DNA of 64,000 nt from an uncultured Clostridia bacterium. Its GTDB lineage: Bacteria > Bacillota > Clostridia > Oscillospirales > Ruminococcaceae. Made by a program: the position numbers and the translations under genes. Where the stretch lies: the NCBI GenBank assembly GCA_947630555.1, contig CANRIA010000002.1:48482-112481 (forward strand), read 5' to 3'. The stretch's first letter is position 1. Every line of letters starts with the position of its first letter. The notes below the pieces were generated by a model, which was given only the letters and a program-made list of their open reading frames with translations, was not told where the DNA came from and searched no databases. Shown piece after piece: positions 37,597 through 47,111 of the stretch.

Positions 37597-38604
37597 ATGT
37601 TAAAAAGGTCGGCTGCGGCTTTAATGGCGGCGGTAATGATGCTTTCTTTGTCTGCCTGCGGTAAAAATGATAGCAGCAGCAAAGTAGATGACATTATTAT
37701 TGATGCTACCGAGATAAAATACGATACCGAAACGGTCGAGGTAGGCTCAATAGGTTCGGTTTATGATATTCAGAATACCGAGTTTGGCTATCCTTATAGA
37801 GAGTATGTGTATATCAAGCAAAACGGTGTGATAAGCAAGCTTTTTACGGGCGACACCGTTGAAGAAGGTCAGCTTATCTGTGAGCTTATTTCCGAAGACC
37901 TTTCTGACGAACTGGAAACACAGAAAATAGTTACTGACAGCGCGAAAGAGACCTATGATAATCTGGCAGCATCGGGCGTTACGGGCGCAGAGCTTGAAAA
38001 AGCCGAAGTTAATTATGAACTGGAGCTGAATAACTACAATAAGCTGCTTGATAAGGCTTCTTTGTCTGAGATATATGCTCCTTGCAGCGGCAGGATAACC
38101 ATGAGCGAGCTTCATGCAGGTATGCAGGTGCAGGCAGGGCAGTATTTGTGCGAGATAGCAGATACAAGCGAAAAATATCTCTGCGCGTTTGTAAATAACC
38201 AGCCTATTGAAAATGTTAATTTTGGCAGCAAGGTGCAGGTGTCACAGGGAAACTCGCAGCCTGTTGAAGGCAGAGTGGTCGATATAATAACCGTCGAGGG
38301 CGGTATTAACGGCGGCGGTGTTAATTATGTCATTGACCTTCCCGACGGCACAGAATTTAATGATTTTGGTCCTATCCATGTGTATTTCAGCGTGAACTAT
38401 AAAGAGAATACCATTGTTATAGACCAACGGGCATTAAAGTCTTCCGGCGGCAGACAGTATGTAAACGTGCTTATTGACGGCACAAAGGTCGAAATGGACG
38501 TTGAAACCGGCATTGTTGACAAAAACGGCAGAAAAGTAGAGATAATAAGCGGTCTTGAGGGCGGCGAACAACTGATAGTCAATACTTCAAACGATGACCG
38601 CTGA
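37597..38604 (+). CDS. Lipoprotein with HlyD/biotinyl-lipoyl-like adaptor fold
   Basis: The 335-residue protein has a signal peptide ending in the lipobox LSLSAC (lipid-modified Cys21), then a short coiled region (about 100-145) between halves of a lipoyl-like domain and a beta-barrel part (about 190-320, with QPVEGRVVDI and DFGPIHVYF). It resembles MacA/HlyD-type efflux adaptors but no ABC ATPase or permease is next to it. The ATG at 37597 follows AGGGAGG. It opens a three-gene membrane cluster. Confidence 0.75.
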   Translation: MLKRSAAALMAAVMMLSLSACGKNDSSSKVDDIIIDATEIKYDTETVEVGSIGSVYDIQNTEFGYPYREYVYIKQNGVISKLFTGDTVEEGQLICELISEDLSDELETQKIVTDSAKETYDNLAASGVTGAELEKAEVNYELELNNYNKLLDKASLSEIYAPCSGRITMSELHAGMQVQAGQYLCEIADTSEKYLCAFVNNQPIENVNFGSKVQVSQGNSQPVEGRVVDIITVEGGINGGGVNYVIDLPDGTEFNDFGPIHVYFSVNYKENTIVIDQRALKSSGGRQYVNVLIDGTKVEMDVETGIVDKNGRKVEIISGLEGGEQLIVNTSNDDR

Positions 38605-38632
38605 TAAATGAACGAAAGGCAGACTTTTCAAA

Positions 38633-39466
38633 ATGAAAGACATCTTAAAAAACATATGGGTAAAGAGAGGCTTAGCAGTATTTAACCTTGTGTATATCGC
38701 AGAGGTGCTGCTTTTGACCGTCGCTACATTTTTATATGACCTGGAGATAAGGAAAGGAGCGCAGGGTGCGTTCTTTGCAGTGCATTTTATTTTAAGCGCA
38801 CTGTTCCTTGTGTTTATGCTGTATACTAAAGACATTATCATAACGAAGATATCGGGGCTTTTGCTGCTTCCGATAGTGTTCTTCCTTGTTATATTCAATA
38901 TGCACAATATAGTAATATTCGTGCCGCCGCTTATTGTTGCGATAATAATGTTTTTCTATATAACAGTACCGAATAATCTTAAAGTGCTGCTGGGTACTAT
39001 TTATATTATGCTTTATGTGCTTGGCATTTTTGCATACTTTATATTTAATATGCTGTTCGGCTCGTCGGCTATAGAAACCGTGCTTGATGAAAATTTATCG
39101 CCTGATGACCCGGTGTATTCTATGTATGATATGAACTATGTTATGCAGCTTACGGCGAATGACAACACCGTTTCGCCCGATGGAACAATGGAGTTTTATC
39201 TGTGCGATGTTCAGAACAAGGAGGACGGACAGGTAATTATATATGTTGTTCCGCACGGACAGGATAAGAGTTTTAAGTTTTTCACGCTTAAACAAAAGGG
39301 TATAAAAAGAAAAGTAAAGTTTTTTTATGGCAGGGGAAAAGTGCCTGAGGTATACTGGAGCGGAAGTGATACGCTGACCTATAAAATGGAGGGCGAGAGC
39401 GAAGAAACGAACTCTACCGTAAGACTGCCTGAAAAGAACTACCTTGAATTTATAGGCGTGTATTAA
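38633..39466 (+). CDS. Multi-pass membrane protein with extracytoplasmic C-terminal domain
   Basis: The 277-residue protein has about five membrane segments (about 13-37, 46-65, 73-92, 94-112 and 120-143), then a 130-residue soluble part, likely outside, with beta-type pattern and Gly/Lys-rich loops. No known motif. It is 28 nt after the lipoprotein gene and may form a complex with it; inference from position. Confidence 0.65.
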   Translation: MKDILKNIWVKRGLAVFNLVYIAEVLLLTVATFLYDLEIRKGAQGAFFAVHFILSALFLVFMLYTKDIIITKISGLLLLPIVFFLVIFNMHNIVIFVPPLIVAIIMFFYITVPNNLKVLLGTIYIMLYVLGIFAYFIFNMLFGSSAIETVLDENLSPDDPVYSMYDMNYVMQLTANDNTVSPDGTMEFYLCDVQNKEDGQVIIYVVPHGQDKSFKFFTLKQKGIKRKVKFFYGRGKVPEVYWSGSDTLTYKMEGESEETNSTVRLPEKNYLEFIGVY

Positions 39467-39491
39467 ACCGCGGCGGAACGGAGAAATAAAA

Positions 39492-39752
39492 ATGAGCAAA
39501 CAAAACGAAAAAAAGCCGCTTACTGTGTGGCAGAAAATATCGCTTAATATAAAGATAATAGTATTGATAATTGTGCTGATACTGCTCGGTTTCTTTGCGC
39601 TTTATATGTATAAAACTTCTCTTGATGATGTGCTGAGCAAGGAAAACCAGACGAGTGACGGAATGTCGGCAGCGGCGGTGACTACCGTTTATATAAGCGG
39701 CGGCGAAAGTATTATTGATACTGATGACAGCGATACAAATTTAAATGAATAG
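39492..39752 (+). CDS. Small single-span membrane protein
   Basis: The 86-residue protein has one membrane helix (about 18-42) with a short basic N-terminus and an acidic, Ser/Asp-rich C-terminal tail. ACGGAG precedes it at good spacing. It is the last gene of the lipoprotein cluster and ends before a clear terminator. No function recognised. Confidence 0.65.
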   Translation: MSKQNEKKPLTVWQKISLNIKIIVLIIVLILLGFFALYMYKTSLDDVLSKENQTSDGMSAAAVTTVYISGGESIIDTDDSDTNLNE

Positions 39753-39792
39753 AATGTATATTTATATATTATAAATATATATATGATGACAC

Positions 39793-39830
39793 ACAGTCTG
39801 TAAAGTTTATTTCTTTACAGGCTGTTATTT
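39793..39830 (+). terminator. Intrinsic terminator of the lipoprotein cluster
   Basis: ACAGTCTGTAAAG (39793-39805) / CTTTACAGGCTGT (39813-39825), then TATTTTG. The rest of the 39831-39996 gap has no gene seen. Confidence 0.9.
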
Positions 39831-39996
39831 TGCATTTGAACTGTTTTTAAAATATTGCACGTTTGACTGCCTGCGCCTAAGCAGCGCGGTTTGCATTTGT
39901 ATGAGGTTGTAAAGGTGTGTTGTTGTTTGTGCAATGTAAACAAAAACTGCCTTAATAATTTTATCTTTCAAATGGCAAAAAAGTTGCCTTACCCCC

Positions 39997-40025
39997 TTGA
40001 CTTGAAGGCTGCAATACTGTATACT
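39997..40025 (+). promoter_or_regulatory. Sigma-A promoter of nrdD-nrdG
   Basis: TTGACT (39997-40002), a 17-bp spacer and TATACT (40020-40025), with the first NrdR-like box lying over the -10 region. Confidence 0.75.
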
Positions 40026-40060
40026 GTTATTTAGCGACTTTCAACCACAATATATTGTGA
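40014..40060 (+). promoter_or_regulatory. Tandem NrdR boxes
   Basis: The second box (40045-40060, core CAATATATTG) matches the NrdR consensus core CWATATATWG perfectly. The first (40014-40029, core CTGTATACTG) matches 8 of 10 core positions. Their centres are 31 bp apart (three helical turns), as is typical of NrdR repressor sites. The pair overlaps and follows the nrdD promoter -10. NrdR represses ribonucleotide reductase genes when dATP is high. Confidence 0.85.
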
Positions 40061-40130
40061 TTGACCTTGCCGCTTTCTGCTAGATGTACTAATTAAAAAT
40101 ACTAAAATAAAACAAGGGGAGATAGTCAAA

Positions 40131-42443
40131 ATGATCACAAGGATTCGTAAAAGAGACGGAAGAACAGTAACGTTCAACATTGAGAAGATAGCTAATGCTA
40201 TTTTCAAGGCCGCGCAGGCTGTGGGCGGCACAGACTATGATGAGGCTCTGCTTCTTGCAGGTAAGGTCGGCGACGAACTTATGGCAAACGACCTTGAAAC
40301 ACCTACCGTTGAGCAGATACAAGATATTGTTGAAAAGGTGCTTATAGAAGAAGGTCACGCTGCCACTGCAAAGGCTTACATTCTTTACCGTTCTAACCGC
40401 ACAAGGGCAAGAGAAATGAACACCAGACTTATGAAGGTGTATGAAGACCTTACCTTCAAGGCGGCTAAGGACAGCGATATAAAGAGAGAGAATGCAAACA
40501 TTGACGGCGACACCGCCATGGGCACTATGCTTAAATACGGCTCTGTAGGCGCTAAAGAGTTTTACGAGATGTATGTGCTTGACCCCAAGCACGCTAAGGC
40601 TCACGCTGAGGGCGATATACATATACACGACCTTGATTTTTATACCCTTACGACTACCTGCACCCAGATAGATCTTAAAAATTTGTTTGACCGCGGATTT
40701 TCTACAGGTCACGGTCACCTGAGAACGCCTAACGATATTTCAAGCTATGCCGCTCTTGCATGCATTGCTATACAGTCAAACCAGAACGACCAGCACGGCG
40801 GTCAGAGCGTGCCTATGTTCGACTATGCCATGGCTGACGGCGTAAGAAAGACTTTCACGCACCGCTATGTTGATAATATTGCAAGGGCTCTTGAACTGCT
40901 TGCAGGCGTTGAAGATGCGGAAAATATCGCAAAGCAGATAAAGGAAAAGCTCTCACAGCAGGGTCTGAAGCCTGCCCTTAATATGGACGAGAACTATTTC
41001 AAGGCTGAAAAAGAACTGCTGACAGGATTTACCGACAGCGCTGCTGCCGACAAAATACAGAAGTTTGCATATAAGACTTCCGAAAAAGAGACTGACAGAG
41101 CTACATATCAAGCTATGGAGGCTCTTATACACAACCTGAACACCATGAACTCCCGTGCAGGTGCGCAGACACCGTTCAGCTCTATTAACTATGGTACGGA
41201 TACTTCTGTAGAGGGCAGAATGGTAATAAAGAACGTGCTGCTCGCGCAGGAAGCAGGTCTTGGCAACGGCGAAACGCCTATTTTCCCGATACATATATTC
41301 AAGGTAAAAGAGGGCGTGAACTATAACCCCGAAGACCCTAACTATGATCTGTTTAAGCTGGCTATACGCGTTTCAGCTAAGAGGCTCTTCCCGAACTTCT
41401 CGTTTATAGATGCCCCGTTCAATCTGCCTTACTATAAAGAGGGCGACCCCAACACCGAGATAGCTTATATGGGCTGCCGCACAAGGGTTATAGGCAACGT
41501 TTTTGACCCTAGCAGAGAGATTGTTACAGGCAGAGGAAATCTCAGCTTTACTTCTATAAATCTGCCCAGACTTGCTATAAAGGCTAACAGAAATATCGGC
41601 ACTTTCTTTGACAGCCTTGATGAAATGATAGACCTCTGCGTTGACCAACTGCTGCACCGTTTCCGTATACAGAGCAGCAAAAAGGTAAAGAACTATCCGT
41701 TCCTTATGGGTCAGGGCGTTTGGATAGATTCACGCAAGCTCGGCCCTGATGACGAGGTAGGCGAGATACTTAAACATGGTACGCTTTCCGTTGGCTTTAT
41801 AGGTCTTGCAGAATGCCTTGTGGCTCTTATAGGCAAGCACCACGGCGAAAGTGAAGAAGCCAGAGAACTCGGTCTTGAAATAATCACCAAGATGAGAAAG
41901 CGCATGGACGAGATGACCGCGAAGTATACGCTCAACTTCTCGCTGCTTGCAACCCCTGCCGAAGGTCTTTCGGGCAGATTTGTAAGAATGGATAAAGAGC
42001 GCTTTGGCATAATAAAGGGCGTTACAGACAGAGATTACTATACCAACTCTTTCCATGTTCCTGTATATTATCCTATCAGCGCATTTGAGAAGATAAAGAT
42101 AGAAGCGCCATATCACGCTTTGACAAACGCTGGTCATATCAGCTATGTAGAGCTTGACGGCGATCCGCTGCAAAACCTGCCTGCATTTGAAAAGATAGTT
42201 CGCTGCATGAAAGAAAACGGCGTAGGCTATGGCTCTATCAACCACCCTGTTGACCGCGACCCCTGCTGCGGCTATACAGGCATAATAGGCGATGTTTGCC
42301 CCAAGTGCGGACGTACCGAGGAAGAGCATCAGGTGGGCTTTGAGCGTATAAGAAGAATAACAGGCTATCTTGTTGGTACGCTTGACAGATTCAACAACGC
42401 AAAGCGCGCCGAGGTAGAGGACAGAGTAAAGCACAGTCTGTAA
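40131..42443 (+). CDS. nrdD: Anaerobic ribonucleoside-triphosphate reductase
   Basis: Reduces NTPs to dNTPs in the absence of oxygen; a glycyl-radical enzyme activated by NrdG. The 770-residue protein has an N-terminal ATP-cone (about 1-95), the reductase barrel, a C-terminal zinc site (CCGYTG...CPKCG) and the glycyl-radical loop RRITGYLVGTLDRFNN near the end. It is followed 26 nt later by nrdG. The NrdR boxes explain its control. A fully anaerobic life style is suggested. Confidence 0.97.
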   Translation: MITRIRKRDGRTVTFNIEKIANAIFKAAQAVGGTDYDEALLLAGKVGDELMANDLETPTVEQIQDIVEKVLIEEGHAATAKAYILYRSNRTRAREMNTRLMKVYEDLTFKAAKDSDIKRENANIDGDTAMGTMLKYGSVGAKEFYEMYVLDPKHAKAHAEGDIHIHDLDFYTLTTTCTQIDLKNLFDRGFSTGHGHLRTPNDISSYAALACIAIQSNQNDQHGGQSVPMFDYAMADGVRKTFTHRYVDNIARALELLAGVEDAENIAKQIKEKLSQQGLKPALNMDENYFKAEKELLTGFTDSAAADKIQKFAYKTSEKETDRATYQAMEALIHNLNTMNSRAGAQTPFSSINYGTDTSVEGRMVIKNVLLAQEAGLGNGETPIFPIHIFKVKEGVNYNPEDPNYDLFKLAIRVSAKRLFPNFSFIDAPFNLPYYKEGDPNTEIAYMGCRTRVIGNVFDPSREIVTGRGNLSFTSINLPRLAIKANRNIGTFFDSLDEMIDLCVDQLLHRFRIQSSKKVKNYPFLMGQGVWIDSRKLGPDDEVGEILKHGTLSVGFIGLAECLVALIGKHHGESEEARELGLEIITKMRKRMDEMTAKYTLNFSLLATPAEGLSGRFVRMDKERFGIIKGVTDRDYYTNSFHVPVYYPISAFEKIKIEAPYHALTNAGHISYVELDGDPLQNLPAFEKIVRCMKENGVGYGSINHPVDRDPCCGYTGIIGDVCPKCGRTEEEHQVGFERIRRITGYLVGTLDRFNNAKRAEVEDRVKHSL

Positions 42444-42469
42444 TATCGTAAAAGAAAGGAAAGTTTGAT

Positions 42470-42976
42470 TTGAAGCTCAGGATCGCAGGCACGGTCAATG
42501 ATTCTATAGTTGACGGACCGGGAATAAGATTTACGGTATTTACGCAGGGCTGTCCGCATCATTGCGAGGGTTGTCATAATCCTCAGACACATGATTTTAA
42601 TGGCGGCAGTGAAGCAGATACCGATGAGATCATTTCAAAATTTTTGTCAAATCCGCTGCTCGACGGCATAACTCTGAGCGGCGGAGAACCGATGTGTCAG
42701 GCAAAGGCTTTAGTACCCATAGCAAAAGCAGCCAAAGAACATGGGCTGAATGTCATTACCTATACGGGCTATACCTATGAACAGCTTATTGAAGGCGCGA
42801 ATGATACAAACGGCTGGCGCGAGCTGCTTGAATATGTTGATTTTCTGATAGACGGCAGATTTGAGCTTTCGCAGAGAAGTCTTGAGCTTCATTTCAAGGG
42901 CAGCAAAAATCAGCGTGTTATAGATGTTAAAAGCTCACTTGAAGAGGGTCATGCCGTTTTAGCCGACTGGAACTGA
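42470..42976 (+). CDS. nrdG: Anaerobic ribonucleotide reductase activating protein
   Basis: Radical SAM activase that makes the glycyl radical on NrdD. The 168-residue protein has TQGCPHHCEGCHNPQTHDF with the CxxxCxxC cluster motif (about 26-33), then GGEPMCQ. The start is TTG at 42470, placed after AAAGAAAGGAAAG. It is in an operon with nrdD and ends before a strong terminator. Confidence 0.95.
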   Translation: MKLRIAGTVNDSIVDGPGIRFTVFTQGCPHHCEGCHNPQTHDFNGGSEADTDEIISKFLSNPLLDGITLSGGEPMCQAKALVPIAKAAKEHGLNVITYTGYTYEQLIEGANDTNGWRELLEYVDFLIDGRFELSQRSLELHFKGSKNQRVIDVKSSLEEGHAVLADWN

Positions 42977-42987
42977 CAATATTTTCT

Positions 42988-43028
42988 ATCCCGATGTATA
43001 TAAATTCTGCATCGGGATTTTTGTTTTT
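42988..43028 (+). terminator. Intrinsic terminator after nrdG
   Basis: ATCCCGATG (42988-42996) / CATCGGGAT (43010-43018), then TTTTGTTTTT. A weak promoter (TGGAAA 43070-43075, 17 bp, TATAAT 43093-43098) follows for the protease pair. Confidence 0.9.
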
Positions 43029-43146
43029 GTGACGGTTTTATGAAAATTTATAAAATCGCGCTGAAACTATGGAAATTTCTGAAAAGATGTGATATAATAT
43101 ATTTTAATGCATAAACACAAGTGTGATAGTGAAAGAGGTGCTTTTA

Positions 43147-44439
43147 TTGCCTGTAAAATATGACAGAAAACAGCTTGCTGACGGCGTGTATATAAGTGAG
43201 ATACGCGACGACAAGTTTAAGACAAATTTTGTAGCGGTGCAGTTTGTAAGCGATTTTGAACCGTCACAAACGCCGGCGAGAGCGCTGCTGCCAAATATTC
43301 TGTCGGTGTCAAATGCCGATTACCCCACGCGTGAGGCGCTTAATATGAAGCTTGCCTCGCTTTATGATGCGACTTTTTCGGACTCGGAAAAAATAGTGGG
43401 CAACAACTATGTAACAACGTTTCTGGCAGGCTGCATTGCAGACAGATATACAATAGACGGCGAACAAGTGACCGCAGAGCTTGTAAAAGTGCTGCTAAGC
43501 GCAATATTCTCGCCAAAGACCGAAAACGGCGCGTTTGACAGCAAAGAATTTGCTCTTTTAAAGCAGGAACTTTTAGACGAGATAGACTCGGAGATAAACA
43601 ACAAAGGCTCGTATGCCCTGAAGCAGGCGACTTCAAAACTCATTTACCGCGGCGAAAAACTGGGCGCAGTAATATACGGCGAGCGAAAAGAAGCCGAGAA
43701 CGTTACAAACGAGCAGGTATATGAGCTTTACAAGTCATTTTTGGCAGATTCACATATAGAAATATATGTAGGCTGCTCGGAAGATGTATCAGATGCCGTA
43801 AAAATGCTTGAAGATGCTTTTTCTGCGATACCGAGAGGAAATGTTCACAAGCCAAAGTATTATGTTCCTTCGCAGATAAAGCCAAAGGCAGAGAAAATGT
43901 CGGAGAATATGAATATAAAGCAGACAAGGCTGGTAATGGCGTATAAGTCGCCCAAATGTGATATGTATGCCGCAAAACTGCTGGCGGCGCTGTTCGGGCT
44001 TATACCCACCTCAAAGCTGTTTATGAACGTGCGTGAGAAAATGAGCCTTTGCTACAGCTGTTCTTCTGTTTTTGCCGAATACAGCAATACGCTTCTTGTT
44101 GAAAGCGGCATTGACGATAAAAACCTCGAAAAAACTACAGATGCAATAAATGAGCAGTTTTCTTTGCTGTGCGGCGGCGATATAACCGAAAAAGAGCTTG
44201 CAGAAACAAAACTGATGATAACAGGCGCTTTCCGCAGCAACTATGACAGTATGCTTTCGCTAATTTCGTGGTATATGGTGCAATGCCGCAGGGGCAGCAG
44301 CTATTCGCCAAATGAAGTGATAGATAAGCTGAATGCAGTTACGCGTGAAGATATAATTTCTGCTGCAAACAGCTTCAGGCTTGATTCTGTGTACGCTCTG
44401 CGACCGACAAGCGGAGAGGAGGAACACAATGAGCAGTGA
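43147..44439 (+). CDS. M16-family peptidase-like protein (YmfF type)
   Basis: The 430-residue protein is an inactive-type M16 (pitrilysin) homologue: the HxxEH zinc motif is absent, as in YmfF-like proteins that pair with an active YmfH. Two alpha/beta M16 repeats span about 10-215 and 220-425, with MNVREKMSLCYSCSS in the second. The TTG at 43147 lies 7 nt after GAGGTG and gives MPVKYDRKQ; GTG at 43123 is upstream of that site. It overlaps the next gene by 11 bp. This pair is often called EF-P modification-associated. Confidence 0.88.
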   Translation: MPVKYDRKQLADGVYISEIRDDKFKTNFVAVQFVSDFEPSQTPARALLPNILSVSNADYPTREALNMKLASLYDATFSDSEKIVGNNYVTTFLAGCIADRYTIDGEQVTAELVKVLLSAIFSPKTENGAFDSKEFALLKQELLDEIDSEINNKGSYALKQATSKLIYRGEKLGAVIYGERKEAENVTNEQVYELYKSFLADSHIEIYVGCSEDVSDAVKMLEDAFSAIPRGNVHKPKYYVPSQIKPKAEKMSENMNIKQTRLVMAYKSPKCDMYAAKLLAALFGLIPTSKLFMNVREKMSLCYSCSSVFAEYSNTLLVESGIDDKNLEKTTDAINEQFSLLCGGDITEKELAETKLMITGAFRSNYDSMLSLISWYMVQCRRGSSYSPNEVIDKLNAVTREDIISAANSFRLDSVYALRPTSGEEEHNEQ

Positions 44440-45733
44440 ATATGAAAGAAAGGTCTTTACTGACAAAAAAAGCAGCGACAGCTATGTTTATGTAAAGCAC
44501 CCCAGCGGACTTGATATTTTTCTTTGGCAGATGGAAGGCTTTACCACAACCGAGGCGCTGTTCGCGGCAAAATACGGCTCACTGCACAACAGTTTTCGCG
44601 TTGAGGGTGAAGAAAACTTTACCGACGTACCCGAAGGTATAGCACATTTTTTAGAGCACAAGCTTTTTGAAAATGAAGACTGCGATGCTTTTGAACTGTA
44701 TGCTAAAACAGGCGCTATGGGCAATGCATACACCACATTTGACCACACCGCATACCTTTTCAGCTGCACGGCAAATTATGCGGATTCGCTGAGAGTGCTG
44801 CTGTCATTCGTGCAAAAGCCGTACTTTACAAAAGAAACCATTGAAAAAGAACTTGGCATAATAGGTCAGGAAATTCAGATGAGCCGCGATAACCCAGAAA
44901 GGCAGTCATTTTATGACCTTCTTAATTGCCTGTATGCGCAGCACCCAGTCAGGATAGATATTGCAGGAACGGTGGAATCTATTGCGAAGATAACGCCCGA
45001 GCTTTTGTACCAGTGCTACAATACGTTTTACAATCTGAACAATATGGTTCTGTGTATTGCAGGAAATATTGACGTTGACGAGGTGCTGAAAATTTGCGAT
45101 GAACTGCTTGTGCCTTCAAAAAATATAAAGCCCGAGGTTAAGCCGTTTAGCGAGCCTGAGCGTATTGCGCAAAAGGAGATCACATCGGTTTTTCCTGTGG
45201 GGCAGCCTATTTTCAATATCGGTTACAAATGCCGCCCTTACAGCGGTAAAGAGCAGCTTAAAAAGAGCTATGAGGCATCTATGATAATGGAGCTTTTGCT
45301 GGGGAATACTTCTAAGCTTTACAACAAGCTGACGGAAGAAGGGCTGATAAATTCTTCGTTCTCGACCGAATGCTGCTACGGCGCAGGGTATTTTTACAAC
45401 GTGTTCAGCGGAGAGTCAAAAGACCCTCATACCGTTGCAAAACGCATACAGGAAGAACTTTCTGCGGCTGCGAAAAACGGTCTTGACAGAGAGCGGTTTG
45501 ATATTCTTAAAAAGGCAAGATATGGCAGCATGATACGCGGCTTTGACAAGGTTCAGTACTGTGCGGAGTTAATGCTGAGTTCCGCGCTTATGGGAATAGA
45601 AGTGTTTGATAATATTGAAGTCTTTGCTCAAATGACATTTGAGGATATTTCCAGAGATATTACCGAGCTTTTTGACCCTGAGCGCATGGCAATGTCTTTG
45701 GTGCTGCCAACTGACAAGAATAATAAAACATAA
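44429..45733 (+). CDS. M16-family zinc peptidase (YmfH type)
   Basis: The 434-residue protein has the inverted zinc motif HFLEHKLF (HxxEH, near residue 76) and a downstream catalytic/zinc Glu region, so it is the active partner of the preceding M16 protein. Two M16 repeats are present. The ATG at 44429 follows GGAGAGGAGG. In relatives the pair is linked to EF-P modification or general peptide turnover; the substrate is unknown. lgt follows 13 nt later. Confidence 0.9.
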   Translation: MSSEYERKVFTDKKSSDSYVYVKHPSGLDIFLWQMEGFTTTEALFAAKYGSLHNSFRVEGEENFTDVPEGIAHFLEHKLFENEDCDAFELYAKTGAMGNAYTTFDHTAYLFSCTANYADSLRVLLSFVQKPYFTKETIEKELGIIGQEIQMSRDNPERQSFYDLLNCLYAQHPVRIDIAGTVESIAKITPELLYQCYNTFYNLNNMVLCIAGNIDVDEVLKICDELLVPSKNIKPEVKPFSEPERIAQKEITSVFPVGQPIFNIGYKCRPYSGKEQLKKSYEASMIMELLLGNTSKLYNKLTEEGLINSSFSTECCYGAGYFYNVFSGESKDPHTVAKRIQEELSAAAKNGLDRERFDILKKARYGSMIRGFDKVQYCAELMLSSALMGIEVFDNIEVFAQMTFEDISRDITELFDPERMAMSLVLPTDKNNKT

Positions 45734-45746
45734 TGGAGAGAGGAAT

Positions 45747-47105
45747 ATGACATCATTAAACGGACTTTTAATGTTTGCCGAAGAGGTGAGCAAAGAAACT
45801 ATAGCCACCATTAAGGATAACCCGAACAAGACGTATTTCCCGTTCTTTGGCGATTCGGACAATATTTTCAATTCCGGCATAACCATTGACAGGGTGTGCT
45901 TTACGATACCCGGCATAAATTTTAAGGTATACTGGTATGGCTTTCTTATTGCAATAGGAATAGTGCTGGCGCTGTTTTACGGCTACAGAAAAATGGTGCC
46001 GACGGGTCTTAACCCCGATAAAATGTCTGATGCTATAATAGGTGGTCTTATCGGCGCGATATTCGGCGCAAGACTTTACTATGTGGTGTTCAACGATACA
46101 GGCGTAGGCTTCAAAGATTTCTTCAACACAAGAAGCGGCGGACTTGCAATATACGGCGGTCTTATCGGCGCGGTTCTGGTAGGCGGAATAATCGTAAAAA
46201 TGCATAAACAAAGCCTGCTTGCCATGCTTGATATATGCGGCCCGTGCTTTTTGATAGGACAGTGCATAGGCAGATGGGGAAATTTCTTTAACCAAGAAGC
46301 TTTTGGCACAAACACAACGCTGCCGTGGGGCATGATGAGCCAAACGACGATAACCTATCTTGTAAACGTAAGCGACGATTATTTCTTAAAAACAGGCGAC
46401 AGGCTTAATTGCTATCTGCCTGTTCACCCGTGCTTTTTGTATGAGTCGCTGTGGTGCTTGCTGGGCTTTGTGCTGCTGCATCTGTATTTCAAGCACAGAA
46501 AGTTTGACGGCGAGGTTTTCTTGCTTTATATCGGTTGGTATGGTCTTGGCAGATTCTTTATAGAAGGTCTTCGCACTGACAGCCTTTATCTTGGAAATAT
46601 CCGCGTTTCTCAGCTTGTTGCAGGCACTTGCGTGCTGGCTTCTATTGTACTGATAATCATATTCAGGGGTATGGCAAAACGTGCAGGCGAAAGCAAGCTC
46701 TATTGCCAGACGGAAGGTTCAAAAGTTCAGCTTGCGGCTTATAGGCTGGATATTGAAAGAGCGGCAGAAAAGAAGACTCTCAGAAAGAGTATTTCAAAGG
46801 CTAAATCAGAAGGCAAGGATTTTTCAAATCTTCAGAAAGAGTTTGACGAGAAGTTTGGCGAAGATGGCGATAAAGCACATCTTGAAAAGCTTAAAGAACT
46901 TAAAGAGGCTGAAAAGAAGTATTTTGCCGACCTTAAAAACGGTTTGATAAAAGAAGATACCGAAGAATATGAGAGTATTCTTGATGAAGATGATGAAGAT
47001 GATGACAACGAGGCAGTTGACGATGCTGATGAAACTGATGAAATTCAAGAAGGTGAAACTGCCGCCCAAGATAATGACAGCGACGAAAACAAAGACGAGG
47101 AGTAA
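45747..47105 (+). CDS. lgt: Prolipoprotein diacylglyceryl transferase with acidic C-terminal extension
   Basis: Transfers diacylglycerol from phosphatidylglycerol to the lipobox cysteine of prolipoproteins; integral membrane. The 452-residue protein has about seven membrane segments in residues 55-320 and the Lgt signature QCIGRWGNFFNQEAFG. A further 130-odd residues form a charged, coiled-coil-like and then very acidic tail (DEDDEDDDNEAVDDADE). Many Lgt proteins end near 270-300 residues, so the tail is unusual. The ATG at 45747 follows GAGAGG. Confidence 0.95.
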   Translation: MTSLNGLLMFAEEVSKETIATIKDNPNKTYFPFFGDSDNIFNSGITIDRVCFTIPGINFKVYWYGFLIAIGIVLALFYGYRKMVPTGLNPDKMSDAIIGGLIGAIFGARLYYVVFNDTGVGFKDFFNTRSGGLAIYGGLIGAVLVGGIIVKMHKQSLLAMLDICGPCFLIGQCIGRWGNFFNQEAFGTNTTLPWGMMSQTTITYLVNVSDDYFLKTGDRLNCYLPVHPCFLYESLWCLLGFVLLHLYFKHRKFDGEVFLLYIGWYGLGRFFIEGLRTDSLYLGNIRVSQLVAGTCVLASIVLIIIFRGMAKRAGESKLYCQTEGSKVQLAAYRLDIERAAEKKTLRKSISKAKSEGKDFSNLQKEFDEKFGEDGDKAHLEKLKELKEAEKKYFADLKNGLIKEDTEEYESILDEDDEDDDNEAVDDADETDEIQEGETAAQDNDSDENKDEE

Positions 47106-47111
47106 TAAAAT

